Below, in pieces: positions 1 through 12,500 of a stretch of DNA of 64,000 bases. The stretch lies in assembly GCA_013397865.1 (NCBI GenBank), contig VZTI01003643.1:482437-546436 (forward strand). The letters are read 5' to 3'. Under the pieces are notes generated by a model that had not been told where the DNA came from, searched no databases, and was given only the letters and a program-made list of their open reading frames with translations. A program made the position numbers and the translations under genes. The stretch comes from Struthidea cinerea. Taxonomy: Eukaryota > Chordata > Aves > Passeriformes > Corcoracidae. Position 1 is the stretch's first letter; the number at the start of each line of letters is the position of its first letter.

Positions 1-539
1 GGCAGTGGGAACTCCCACGGGGCTGGCATGGAGTCAGTGGGTGTTTTTTGGGAAGAGTGACCTGTTTGCTGATGTGATCCCTTCTCCCTGGGCAGGGCAC
101 GGGGAATGGGGGATGCAGTGAGTTCATTGGCCTCGCTGCTCCTTCCTCCTCACACTCATCCTCTGCCCCAGTGGGGTCCCAGGCACAGCAGACAGTTCTC
201 CAAACTTCTCCCAAGTGGGTCTTTCCCACAGGCTGCAGTTCTTCACCAACTGGGCCCTTTCCATGGAGTTCAGTCCTTTGGAAACAGGCAGTTCCAGCAT
301 GGGTCCCTCACAGGGTCACAAATCCTGACAGAATCCTGCTCCAGCCCCCCAGTCCTTAATATAATCCCAATGCAGCCCCCAGCCCAGTTGTCCCTGGTGC
401 TGGGTTCCTGTTAAGCAGGACAAGAAGCCCCATGTAGCCCCCAGACATGAGATCAGAGTAGTGCCCCACCCCCAGCGGTCCCTCCGACAGTCCCCAGCAG
501 GTCAGTTCTCCTCGGATAAAGCTTCTCCCCTCCCTTCAG
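1..539 (+). other. DIXDC1: DIXDC1 intron (partial)
   Basis: This stretch precedes the first visible DIXDC1 exon and ends in a pyrimidine-rich acceptor with AG at 538-539. Open frames here have no recognisable protein similarity and look like chance intronic frames. Earlier DIXDC1 exons, coding for the start and most of the calponin-homology domain, must lie to the left of the window. Confidence 0.7.
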
Positions 540-3500
540 CTGGTGAAAAGCTGAGTGGCATCGAGGTCAACCCCAGCAGCCAGCAGGAGATGAGGGAAAA
601 TGTGGAGAAAGTCTTACAGTTCGTGGCATCGAGAAAGATCCGCATGCACCAGACGTCAGCTAAAGGTACGTGGCCCTGGGGGTGATTTTAGCTGTTGAAA
701 TCCCGTTTCTGGCTTTGCTTTATATCAAACAGGTAATTTATGAGTAAATTAATGTGTCAGTTTGTGGAGGAGTTGGGGGTTTTCCCCCCTCTGGTTTAGT
801 GAAGATTTTGTGTTGAAAGATGGACAACGCAGAGAAAAAAAAGTGACTTTTTTTCCTGCTACTGAGCACTCAGAAGCTCAGGGAATGGTGTTATGAGGAA
901 TGCAGGCTTGGAGTCTTTCACCAAAAGGACACAGAAACCTGCTAGAGGGAAAGGAGACATGGAAAAAATACTTGTGGTTCACTGGAAGCCACCGGCTGGA
1001 AACAGGGAGGAGACACAACACAATCACGTCTGTGGCGTGGTTTAGTCAGGACTTTGAGTAGCTCTGACTAAATTGTTTTGGGAAATCTTGGTCTGAAAGA
1101 GTGGCTGATCTTTGCCATGACACCAGTGTGCTGGAAAATGCCTTGTGTGATTACCACTAAAAATGATTAATTAACATTTTCAGGGTGCTGCAAACAGTTT
1201 ACGGCACGTTGCTGTTCTGTCTTTTGTGTTTTACAAAAAGGAATTCTGTGCTAATAAAGTCAGTGGTCAGTCCTCAGTAACTGCTCTGCTTCTGAGAGAG
1301 CATTCAGTAACTGTGTGTTCAGTAATTGAGGCTGGAAATGGCTGTGAAGGGGAGGCTCAGGGCTGCTCAGAGCTCTGAACCTGAGCTGTGGAGGGGGCAG
1401 GCGCTTTGCTGTGTCCTGCAGCACCAGAGCTGAGCTGGAGCAGCCCTGCTGGCTTCAATTATCTCCATCTTGTTGGGCAGCCACAGCTCCGGTGGCACTT
1501 CACCTTAACGACCCAGAGCTTTGCATTTTGCAGATATTGTCGATGGGAACTTGAAATCCACCATGAGGCTGATCCTGGCCTTGGCTGCTCACTTCAAACC
1601 AGGCTCGGGCAGGGCTGGCACCCCTGGCTCGGGGGGCAAGAGCTGGGCAGCACCCCCGGGCAGCCTCCGGCCGCGCTCGGCCGCCGCCGTGGCCCAGGGG
1701 GCAGTGGCCGCCCTGGCCGATGTCCGGCAGGATGTCCAGCAGTCCGGCCGGGACGTGTTCAGGCACAGACAGAGGTGAGGGGCTTTTCCCTGGTTACGTG
1801 AGGCTGGGTTGGATTCAAATGAAAATTCAAATGAAAATAAATGCATCTTTCTCCATTTTATCCTGGCGTGAGGAAGCTCCTGTTGTGCAAAAACACCTAA
1901 AAAGTGCCCTCGCGGAGGGGGCACTGACCTGGCTCTGCAGCCGTTCTCAGGTTTTACAGCAAAATAGCAGCTGGGTCTCTCTTTATCTCCCTGGAAAAGA
2001 ACAGGGAGTTCCGGCTGAGGCAGAGGGAACTGTGCTGCCTCCTTTTCCCCACGCTGCCCTTGGTGCTGTCTCCTTGGAGATGTTCTCATGCCAAGTGAAA
2101 CAAAAGTCAGGTTTTCACCCCAGGTGCTGGGCAGAGATCTGGGAGCTTTCTTTCCAGAGCTGAGGACGTTGTACAAGTCCATTCTGGCTCCTCCATTGCT
2201 CATCCCACTGCTCCCGGCAGCTGCTGAGTTCTGGGGATGCTGGAGATCCACACACACCGGGAATAATTCTGAAAATCCCATTTGCCACTTGCCAAAGGTG
2301 CTGTGTGGGTGACAATAATAACGATAGTAATGACATTTAACAGGGAGCCAGGTGGTGGGGCTGTGCAGGGCCTCATTTACACAGCTAAGGTCATTGGCCC
2401 ATTGGAGATTGGCTCAAGGGAGCTCCCATGGAAGTCTGGTAATGAGGCTGAAATGGCACATTTGGTTGAAAAATGAAATGTTAAAGGTTTCCCTTGCAAA
2501 GGCCTTGGAGTTCTTCAGAAAAAAACAGTCTTTTTGATCTTTCCTTGCATTCCCAGAGCTTTTGGAGTTTTCTAGTCACAAAATTAGGGATGAGTTTAAA
2601 ACAGCAAGGCCTGTTTGCCTGTTTTCCCTTAACACCAAGAAGATGGAGATCCCTGATAGGAAAATTGGCATTTTTCTGGCTGTCCCCTCCTCCTTACCTC
2701 CCTTTCCTTAGCTTTCCTCCCCTCCTCTTTGGAGACAGAAGAATTCCTGCTGCAATCAGGTGAGGCTCCCCTCATTTTGTGGTTGTCACCTCCAGGAACA
2801 GCAGCATGGATGAGGAGATCGAGAATCCCTGCTGGAGCGTGCGGGCCCTGGTGCAGCAGTACGAGGGCCAGCAGAACGTGCCGCTGGAGTCCCACCCTTC
2901 CAGGTGAGGAATTTTATTGCCAAGATGTGTCCTTGGTCTGACATTCCCTGAAGTGCCCATTCTCCTCACCATAATCTGCTCAGTTCTGATGGAAAAGGGT
3001 TGATCTGGAGGGTGAAGCCTCAGGAATCAAAGTGAAGCAGTTTTCTGTCGTCATTTTGATGGATATAGGAGAGAAAGTGCAGCAAAAAAGGGCTTTTGAA
3101 GAAAAACTGCTCCAGTGAGGGAGCTGATCCAGCATGGAGAGCTTCGTAGTAAAGGGAAGCCGCTCCCTTTTCCCCCAGAGAACCAGAAACTACTTGGAAG
3201 AGCCAGAGCTGTGTTACTGAACACACTGGAGCTCCCTCTGGAAATGCTGCTGTGCTCCAGTTAATCTCATCTGGAGCAGATCCGAGGGCAGAGCTGCACG
3301 TGGGGAGCTGCAGCTCTTTGGTTCAGGGTCTCCTGTTCCCACTGAGAGCCCCAGCTCTGCTTTGCCGTGTCCTTCCCCTGCCTGGGCTGTTCCCTGAGTG
3401 CCTCCCTCCTGTTTGTGTGAGGGTGAGGAGCTCATTTGCCAAGGACATATTGCCACTGACAGCCTCTCAGCAGGCAGGACGTTTCCCCAGCGTTTCTCAG

Positions 3501-6500
3501 GCCAATTTTTATGCTCCACAGCACCAATAATTCTCTGTGTACCTGAAAATTAAGGTTGCTTTGCCCAACAGAGGAGAAAAACGCCAGTGCTTGTGTTTAT
3601 CCCCCAAATTTGCTGTGTGTCACTGAGAGCATGTTTATAAATAGACATTTGGAGGAGTGTGGGGCTCCCAGTGAGCCAGAGCTGGAGCAGTGCCTCCACA
3701 TGATGTCAGCAGCGTGCTTTTGAGGCTGGCCTGCCAGGGGGGATGTAAAAATCCTGCTCTTGGCAGCAGGATTTCATGGATAGTGTCACAGGACCTTGGC
3801 ATTGGCTCCTGAACCGTGAGCTCCGGAGTGCCATATCCTGCTCCCTGCTCTCATCCTCCAGTCTAAGGGAGCTGGAATATTTGATGTATTCTTCAATCCT
3901 ATCAGGGATTGTCAGGTGGCTGCTGTTTGCTCATATTTTGGTAGGATTTTGGTGATAAACAAAAATTTCTCTGCGCATCCTGCATTTTTATTTTATTGTT
4001 CCCCATAACGCCATGAATTCTCTGACCACAATGCAGTGTTGATATTATTGCTGATAGGGCAGAACACAGCGAGACTCTTCATATAAGTGATCAAAAATTG
4101 GGGGCATTCTGCCCCTCCAGCTGCTGGGGGTGTCTCTGCTGACACAGTTCTGCGTGATGAAAACACGATGCTTTCCCTTTCCTCGCGGGGAGAAATGTGC
4201 TTAGCTCAGTTAGGAGAACTGGCTGGGAGAAGCGAGATGCTTTTTTTATTACTGAGAGACGTGGTTATTGAGTGCAGCCACCCCCTCCATCCGATCCTGC
4301 TGCTGTGCAGTCCCAGGGCAGCATCCCCGGCCGTGCAGCGGCTCCTTCCCCGCTCAGAGCTCTCCCAGCCTCGCTCACAGAATTCCCAGGGGCGGCAGCT
4401 CCAATAAGCACAGGCTGCCGAAATGATTCATGGAAAAATTTGCCAAAAATCAGATGATTCCCAGGCCGCCGAGCCCCTCACCCATCCCTCTCCCTTTCCC
4501 CTCCCCTTCCAGCAGCACTCCCTCCCCCACCCCTGAGCCAGGCATCTCGGAGAAAGGCTGTGCCTGCACAGCCCGTGTGACAGCAGGAGGGAGAGGGAGC
4601 CGTGCCTGGGGCTGGGAGAGCTGCCTGGGAAGAGCCTGCATCCCTCTGGAAGCTGGGGAGAGCTGTCTGGGAAGAGCCCGGCAGTGCAGGGACCCGCGGT
4701 GGCAGCAGCTCCTTCCCCCGGCGGCTGCTCGGATGCTCGGCAGCACAAGGAGGGCAGGATGGGATGAGAAACACCCCCGGCAAGCCCGGAGCCTTGTGAT
4801 GACAACAAGCGGCTGTGCAGCTGACCAAAATGCAGCAGCAGGAGACAAATAACCCGCGAGGAAAACCAGCAGGAGCCGAAGGCAGGCTGCAGAATTCCCT
4901 GACTCCGGAATCGAACCCGCTTGCGGGGGCTGTGGATTTGCCTCTCAGCCAGCAGAGACCCTGAGTTGGTTATTCTGTGGGTGTGTTGTTTCTGCTGGGA
5001 ATCCGCTCAGCAATCTGGCTCGCAAAGCTTCCTCCAGGAGTTTGACAGGAGCTGGAAACCTCTGCACTGAGCCCTGGGCATGTGAAGGGAACGAGGCATG
5101 ACCGGAGCCGGGATCCTGCGGATTCTGTGAGGCGAGAGGTTAAAGTGGGATCATGGGAGGGAAGCAGGTCAAATGGTGAGCGATTGTTGCCATTGTCCTT
5201 GGGAACAGCAGGGATGGGGTGTTTATTAAAATCAGGGGGGTTCAGGCAGCTCTGAGGTTCGTTGCCCTGAAGCCTTGGCTGTGCTGGCAGACCTGGGGCT
5301 CGGGGGAGGCAGGATGTGGGTTAAGGAACCAAATGGTGAAAGGAATAAAGTGGAGCAGTTTGCATCATAAATCTCTCTTGGAAAGCTTTCATTTCGCAGC
5401 CCTCGTTTCTGCATGCTTTAATAGGGAATTGTTATGCACTTTTAAAGGAATTGCATCAGCGGGTATTTCATACTCTGATGGGTTGCACTGATACAGAACC
5501 TGGGGAAGTGTTTCCAGCATTCATTGGATGATGCATAAAGCAGCCTGACCTGTGCTTCTGCTTCAGCTGCCTCTGGCTCTGCCACTGTTTGGAATGTTTG
5601 GGAGGTGTTTATGGATGCTGCGTGAACCCAGTGGCCTTTAGAAATAGGAAAACTGCCTGGAAAGGGTCTGGGGACGTGGGAATGCCTAAGGAAATGTAAA
5701 GCTGTCTGTGCTGTGGGGACCTATCCCCACCTGTGGTCCTTTACGTTGGCTTTGGGCTGTGGATCCAGTGCTGGGAGAAGCAGATTTGGAATGTTATTTC
5801 CAGGCTCATACCCTTGTTTTTCATCGTGCTCATCCTTTTTGGTTCCCCTGTTTCACCACCTTCTCCCCCATCCATTGCTGGTGGTGTTTTTCTGGGACAG
5901 ATTTGCATGGATGAGAACCAGCAGCGCCTCAGGGTGAGGGCAGGTTCAGAGGATCAGCTGAGAACAGGAGGGAGGGAGTTCTGAGATCTGTTCCTAGAAG
6001 GAAGTGAAATCCCTCCCGGAGCTGCTGGCCATGTTAGACCAGCTCGGCATCCTGCTGGCATCTGTGCTGTGTGAAAGTTTCAGCCTTTCCTCTGGCCCTT
6101 GTTGCATAATGCAATCCCAGCGGAACTGCCAAATCAAATAATAAACAGCATTTAAAAAAAAAAAAATCTGATAATTTTATGCGGTGCCCCCATTCAGCAA
6201 CGAGCAGGAACAGGGGGCTGGTTACAAATTTTATATTAAAAATATGCTTAATGAGGGACTGCTGCGATGGATTTGGAATTCCTGGAGGTAAATTCTGGAG
6301 CTAAGCCAGGTGGCCTGGACCCCTTTAAGAATCATGCACACACCTGGAAGGACAGGTTTTGTCCCTGTTGGAGATTGCTATTGGACAGTGGTTCTTCTTT
6401 CCCTTTAACATGGGGGAAGTCTGGACCACAAAAACTGGACTCAGGTCTGTGATTTAAATGAGGAGAGGCTTGCCCTGGCCGTGGGAGTGGGGCAGGCAGG

Positions 6501-9500
6501 AGCAGCAAGTCATTTCCATCTCTATTGCAGGGCTTTTCCCATTCTGTGGGAGCTGTGGGAGACAGAGCAGCAGTGCTGGGAAGATGCGGGGAGGGAGCTG
6601 CTGAAGCCTCTTATTTTTCTAAACCTATTATATTATTTCCACACTGTTTTTCTTTTTGTTCCCTCCCTTTGTCTCTGTGTTGGGGGAGAATGAAAAATTA
6701 ACTCCTGCTCACACTTGCAAGGATTAATTCCTGCGACTTTCGGGGTACATTGAATGGGTCAGTGAGCTTCAGCCACCTTTTGATGTTGTCTGGGAGATGC
6801 ACTCAGGAAGAATTTCTGAGAGAAGGATTGCTTGAACCTCCCAGTCAGCTGAGATGGCTCCTGTGAAAATACGTGGGCACTTCCAAGAAGTTTTAATTGA
6901 AGAACACGAGTGAGTGGAATTTGACTCTCAAAAATATTTGGATTTAAAGTTGAAACGATTCATCTGAAAGCTCTGGAGCAAGAGATGAAGCCAGGGTGGC
7001 TTTTTGTGCAGTATAAGGCTGGCAGTAAATTACTCCTGAGTGTGGTCCTACCCCTGTGTGAGAGTCTGAATTTAAAAAATTACACGCCCAGGTTGGGTTG
7101 TCGAAGGTTTTTCTGGGATGCAGACAATTCTTAGATAAAAGTGAATATGGAGAAATGCTTGTTGAAAATTAGTGCTGATCAACATCATCTTCATCTAAAA
7201 GAACTGTTCCTGCCTTGCTCTGCAGCCTGACATCACCCAGCCCTGTCCACAGTGCAAAGAGTGATTCCACTGTAGCTCCCTCGGAGGAGAAGGAGAGACT
7301 TGTGATCCTCCAAAGTGAAGAACAAGAGACTAAAACAGGTTTGGGACTTTTTTGTGTGATAAACTTGCTGAAAAGCTCCCCAGGGACTGGAATTGTTTAA
7401 TGCTGCCTCCAGGGTGTCCTTGGGGCACCCTCTGGCACTGAGGGATGCTCTGCAAACCCCACAAGTGCTTTTCCCCCTCTGTGACACACACTGTCCCCAG
7501 TGCTGTGCTTGGAAATCTCCCTGAGTCAGGTGCAAAATTATCTGGGATAAAATGTGTGTAGGAAATCTCAAGAATGAGGCATAAATCCTTGGGGTCAGAT
7601 GAGCTGTCACACCTGTAGCTGCTTCCTTGGCACTGGTGAGTGGTGCACGTCCTTTCTGGGCTGCCCTGAGCACATCCAGCTGCTCTCTCTTGCAGAAGAG
7701 GCTGATTCTCACTTCCAGCCCGAGTGGCAGGCAGGGAACTCCGGCTCCTACTTGGAGAACTCATGGGAGGAGCAGCTTTTGGAACAGCAGGACCACCTGG
7801 AAAAGGAAATGGAGGAGGCGAAAAAGATGATTTCGGGTTTGCAGGTGAGAGATTTTTCTCCTCAGAAAGGGTTCCCTTCCAGGGTCACCCAGCCCTGCAT
7901 CAGCCATTCCATGAGCTCAGCTGAACCTTCATTTTTGGCACGTTCTCCCCACAATTTGTAATTTGTGGGACCTTTCCCTCACTTCCCCTCCCTGCCCCTC
8001 AGTGTGTGTTTGGCTCTGCCTGGGGAGCAGAGCCCCTGATCCATATGGTGAAGGCACTGAACTCTCTCAGGAACATCCCTTTCTGTTTGTGCTGGGAACC
8101 CAGGGTGGCTTTGAATTGTAAATATTTATGTGGCAGTAAACAAAGCAGAGATTGTGTGAGGAGCCTGACAGGCAGCTGGGCGGGCACTTCCCCGGGGACA
8201 ATGGGCAGGACACAAAAGAGTCACGGAAAAAAACCAAAAAAATTCCTTGGTTCACTGGTAAAATCTGGCTGCATTTTGTGCCCACTGGGAGCAGGGAGAG
8301 GAGGGACCGGCACTGCTGCCCTCTCATCCCCTGGGAGCGGGGAGAGGCAGCTGATGTGGCCACCCAGGAACTTGGATTTGATTAATCAATTTTCCTCCTC
8401 TTACTCAGTACTTGAGAGCCTCCAGTTCGTGAGAGTTTGGTTGAAATGTTGGGGATCTGATGCTCACACACCCTGTAGGGGGCTAAAGCTGAGACTTCAG
8501 TCCCTGGAAGTCTGAGTTGTCCTTGTTTGGTTCTTTCTGTGGGGAAGAGCATGGGCTGACAGACCCCGGGGAGAGCTTTCCAGGGGATAAATCTTCTTGT
8601 TCATTCCTGAAAACAACCTACTCATTTTTGAGGGAATAAATTGGCAGAAATGGGAAATGAAGCTGGTTAGGCACTGTTGATAGGAGTGACTGCTGGCCAG
8701 AGCTGCAGCTCACCTATTTCCCTTTGAAATCTCTGAAAAGGAGATTTTTTTTCCCTTTTTTCTCCCCAGGCTTTGTTGCTCAATGGGTCTTTACCTGAGG
8801 ATGAGCAGGAAGGGTCCTTTGAACTTTCTGAGCGTGGAGCCTGCCCTGAGGAGCAGCTGGTGAGCACATCCCTGTACCCAAATTTCCCTGCTCCAGCTGC
8901 CTTTAGCCCTGCCCTGCCCCTGCTGCACAATAGCAACGCTGATATTTTGCATTCAGATCATCATCCGAAGCCGTCTGGACCAGAGTGTGGAAGAAAATCA
9001 AGATCTGAAGGTTAGAGGGTGACAGATGGGGAGGAGAGAGAGGTTTTGCAGATTGTTTTACTTGGTTTTTGGGGGGAAAATGGAGCAGGGATGGGGCAGG
9101 GTGGACAACATGATGGACGAAATGGGGAATATTCTGTTTGGGCTCCAACTCTGGAGGTTTAGGACCAGTTCTGATGCTGGCAGAAGTGCTTGATGTTGCC
9201 CTGAAGGACAGTTTTGGGGGACTGGGCAATCATTTTTTTCCTCAGGACTTTAATAACAGAGATTAAGAGATCTGCTCAGCTCTTTGTCACGTTTGTAACT
9301 CATTAAAATTGCTCAGGGCCTGACTGGCTCTTGGATCTGTGGGACAATGTGGGATGTGCTTCCTCCTGCAGCAGAAAACACTGGTTCTGGTTGGTTCTGA
9401 AGGGGTGACAAGGTGCCATTTAATGTAATTGTGTTGCATTTGCAGAAGGAGCTGCTGAAATGCAAACAAGAAGCTCGAAACCTCCAGGGAATAAAGGTGA

Positions 9501-12500
9501 GGAAAGGGGCATTTCGTCAAAAATAAATAGTAGTGCTTTGGGTGAGTAGGGCCAGCAGCAACCATCCACCTTTGAGGAATCTCAAATTGTGGAAGGAGGA
9601 GTATTGGGGGCTTGGAGGTGGCGGAGCCTGTGGTTTATTTCTGAATTTTTAGGCAGGTACAAGGAGCTGAATTTCCTGGTTTCTGCTCTGTCTGTAGAAC
9701 TGTGGTCAAATATCCCCTCTTTTGGTTTTTTCCCCTGTTTCTCCTAAACAAAATGAGGCATAAATTGCTTGGTTCTCCTGGCTCTTTTATTCCTTCCTCT
9801 CTCTTGGAGTACACACCCAGTAGCACTGGCCCAGTGAACTCATTCCTGCCAGCACAGGAGAAGGAGCCTGGGGTATCCCTGTCCTGCCCAGAAAGTGCTC
9901 AGTTTGTGCCTCTGGAGTGGTGAACACTGCTGATCTCCTGACAGAGGTAATTTTAGAGCTGCCTGTCAGAAGGGAGCAAACAGCAGTAGCTGTCCAAGGT
10001 GGAGCTCCGGGTGAGTGAAAGGTGCAGAATTAGTGCTGACTTTGGCCTCTCCAGAGAGGATTTCACTGCACAACTGGGTCACGCTCAGGGCTTAAGGTGT
10101 CCTGGGCTGACGTTGGCCTCTCCGTGCCCTCTGGGTGTGTGGCTGATCAGGAGCTGCCAGGCCCTGACCGCCCTCCAGAGCTGCTCCTGTCCATGAGAGC
10201 CAATGCCTGTCACTTCTGGAGGGGAAATTTAGGCTGAAACAGAGAAAACCCTCTGTCCTGGTGGCCAAAATGTTGGCAGGGAAATCAGTTTTGGGTAAGA
10301 GATAGGCAGGAGGGCTGAGAGCCCTCTGGCAGCACCTCAGCCCCGAGTGGCCGCGGAGTGTTCTGGCCACTGCCCAGGGTCACTGACCCCCTGGGAAGGG
10401 TCCCTGCCCTCCCTGCAGAGATCCCCTCTCCCTAGGACGCTCTGCAGCAGAGGCTGATCCAGCAGGATGCTGCAGTCCTGCAGCTCAAGCAGGAGCTGCT
10501 GAGAGCCAACATGGACAAGGAGGAGCTGCACAACCAGAACGTGAGTCGCTGCTGCTGGGGTTGTTTTGGCCGGGGGTTGGTGGCCCTGAGGGTGGTTGCA
10601 GCAGAGATTTCAGGGTCGTGGGATAGTGAACAAGCAGTCAAAGGTCTCTGCACAGCACAGGCTGCTCACAGTCTGCTGGCCAGCTGTGAGGCTGGAGATT
10701 CCTGACCTTCACTGCCGCTTCCTGTCCTCCAGGACCTTCAGCTGGGACGGGGGGGGGGCTTTCCCTGATGTTTTCAGTGCTGTTGCATTTGTCCCGCCTC
10801 ACTCCCTGGGTCAGCAGGTGGCACTGCCCTGTGCAGGTCTCTGTCCAAAGGTCGCCACCCTAAACATCAGCTCCCTGGACCTCTGCAGGTTTTTGGTCAC
10901 CCTTTAGCACAAAGGGAAGAGGTTTTCACTCTCTGGGAGTATCTGCCTCACACCTGGGTGTTACTCCTGCAGGTTGACCTCCAGAGGAAGGTTGAAGAGA
11001 GAAACCGGCTGCTGGCGGAATACAAAGTAATGGAACCTCTTCCCTGGGGGGTTGGGTGGTTCTTCAGTTCTGGGAGTGGGATTGCTGTCTCCCCTGCACT
11101 TGGACACCCCTGGGAATGTGTTGCAGGAGCCAGGGGTGTTTGTCATGAGGTGAAGGGATCAGATGTTCTTTGCATTCCCCCCACAGCTTCTGACAGATCT
11201 TTTATTGCCGTGGTTTTTGGTGGTGGCTGCTGAGTGTCCAGAACTTGTGCAGATGAGGTTGGGTGACCTGGTTGTCCCCTGATCCCTCAGGAATCTGTGT
11301 TCTCTGGGACAGCTGTGGGGCCTCAGCAGCGGATCTTTGGCCAAGGGGACTCTGGGCAATAAAAACCCGATTGATCTTGTCAGAAAAAAGCTCTGACACT
11401 CTAACATCTGGCAAAGCACACCCTGTGCAAGTCACCTGATCCTGGCGGATGACACAATTTTCCCTGCCATGGGAAGATGACTGAGCCTCCCTCCCTGCCC
11501 TGCTGATTCCCTGGATCCCTGTGTTGCAGAAGGAGCTGTGCCAGAAGGATCGGCACTTGCAGCAGCACCAGACCAAGCTGGATGAAATGCTCAGGCAGCT
11601 TTCTGAGGCCAGCTACCAGCAGGTAGGGAGAGCTGGGCTGCACTGGGAGCTGGCCTGGGTGGCCCAGTTGGTGGTGACTCCTCTGCTGCACCTCCACAGG
11701 TGGATCTGGAGCGGGAGCTGGAGCACAAGGAGGCTCTGCTGGCTCACTGCATGAAGAGAGAAGCTGAGGAGGTATGGGAGCCTTGGGCCACACATGGGGT
11801 GAGGTTTGTCCAGCACCCTGGAGCCACCTGTCTCCAGAAACCCTCCCCTTCATCGCAGAGAGGTCTGGCTCTGCCTTCTCGCTGTCAGAGCCCTGACCAA
11901 GGCAGGCAGACCCCACAGAACACCCATCTTGCCAAAAATCCCAGCACTGAGCACTCCGGCTCAGAATCCTCAGGGGTGAAACAGGAAGGGAAGCCAGAGG
12001 GCTTTTCAGCTTCCAGCTTCAGCTCTGACCCTGGCAGTGGTTGGACCACAGCTCAGTTTTCCTCCTGCTTTTCCTGCTGACCCTGGTATTGAGTCTTGGG
12101 GGAAAGGCCAGCCCAAAAACCTGTCCTTGCCCAGTGCCACCTGACACTGACTGTACTCACCAGAGCTTGCAGAGCCCTCTGATGTAGCAGCAAGGCCCTG
12201 TCAGGCTCTGCCTCTTTTATTTCCACCTTCATGTGAGGAATCAGGTCTGCACTGTGACCAGAGACTCCCTGCACACTTTAGGGAGTGTCTTTATCTGGAA
12301 GAAGATGAGAGTTTTATCACTGACGTGGAAAGCTCTGATTCTCTCTCATTTTGAAGTCCATAAATGGGGATTTTTGGGGAGGTCCTGACGCTCGCATTTT
12401 CCCCCACCCAGGTGATGGCTTACAGCAGTCACAGTGCCCAGAGCAATGGCTTTCTCCAGCCAGCAGGAAAAGGAGCTGCCCCCACAGCCCACCGAGGGGT

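Noticed and set aside
106..414. 102-codon open frame at the left edge
   Set aside because: It lies in a DIXDC1 intron, has low-complexity Pro/Ser/Leu content and no family resemblance. The real exon starts at 540.
1589..2281. 230-codon minus-strand frame
   Set aside because: It is the antisense shadow of DIXDC1 exon 2 and adjoining intron.
4430..4852. Long overlapping open frames on both strands in GC-rich sequence
   Set aside because: These arise because GC-rich sequence has few stops. They lie upstream of the alternative DIXDC1 exon and look like no known protein.
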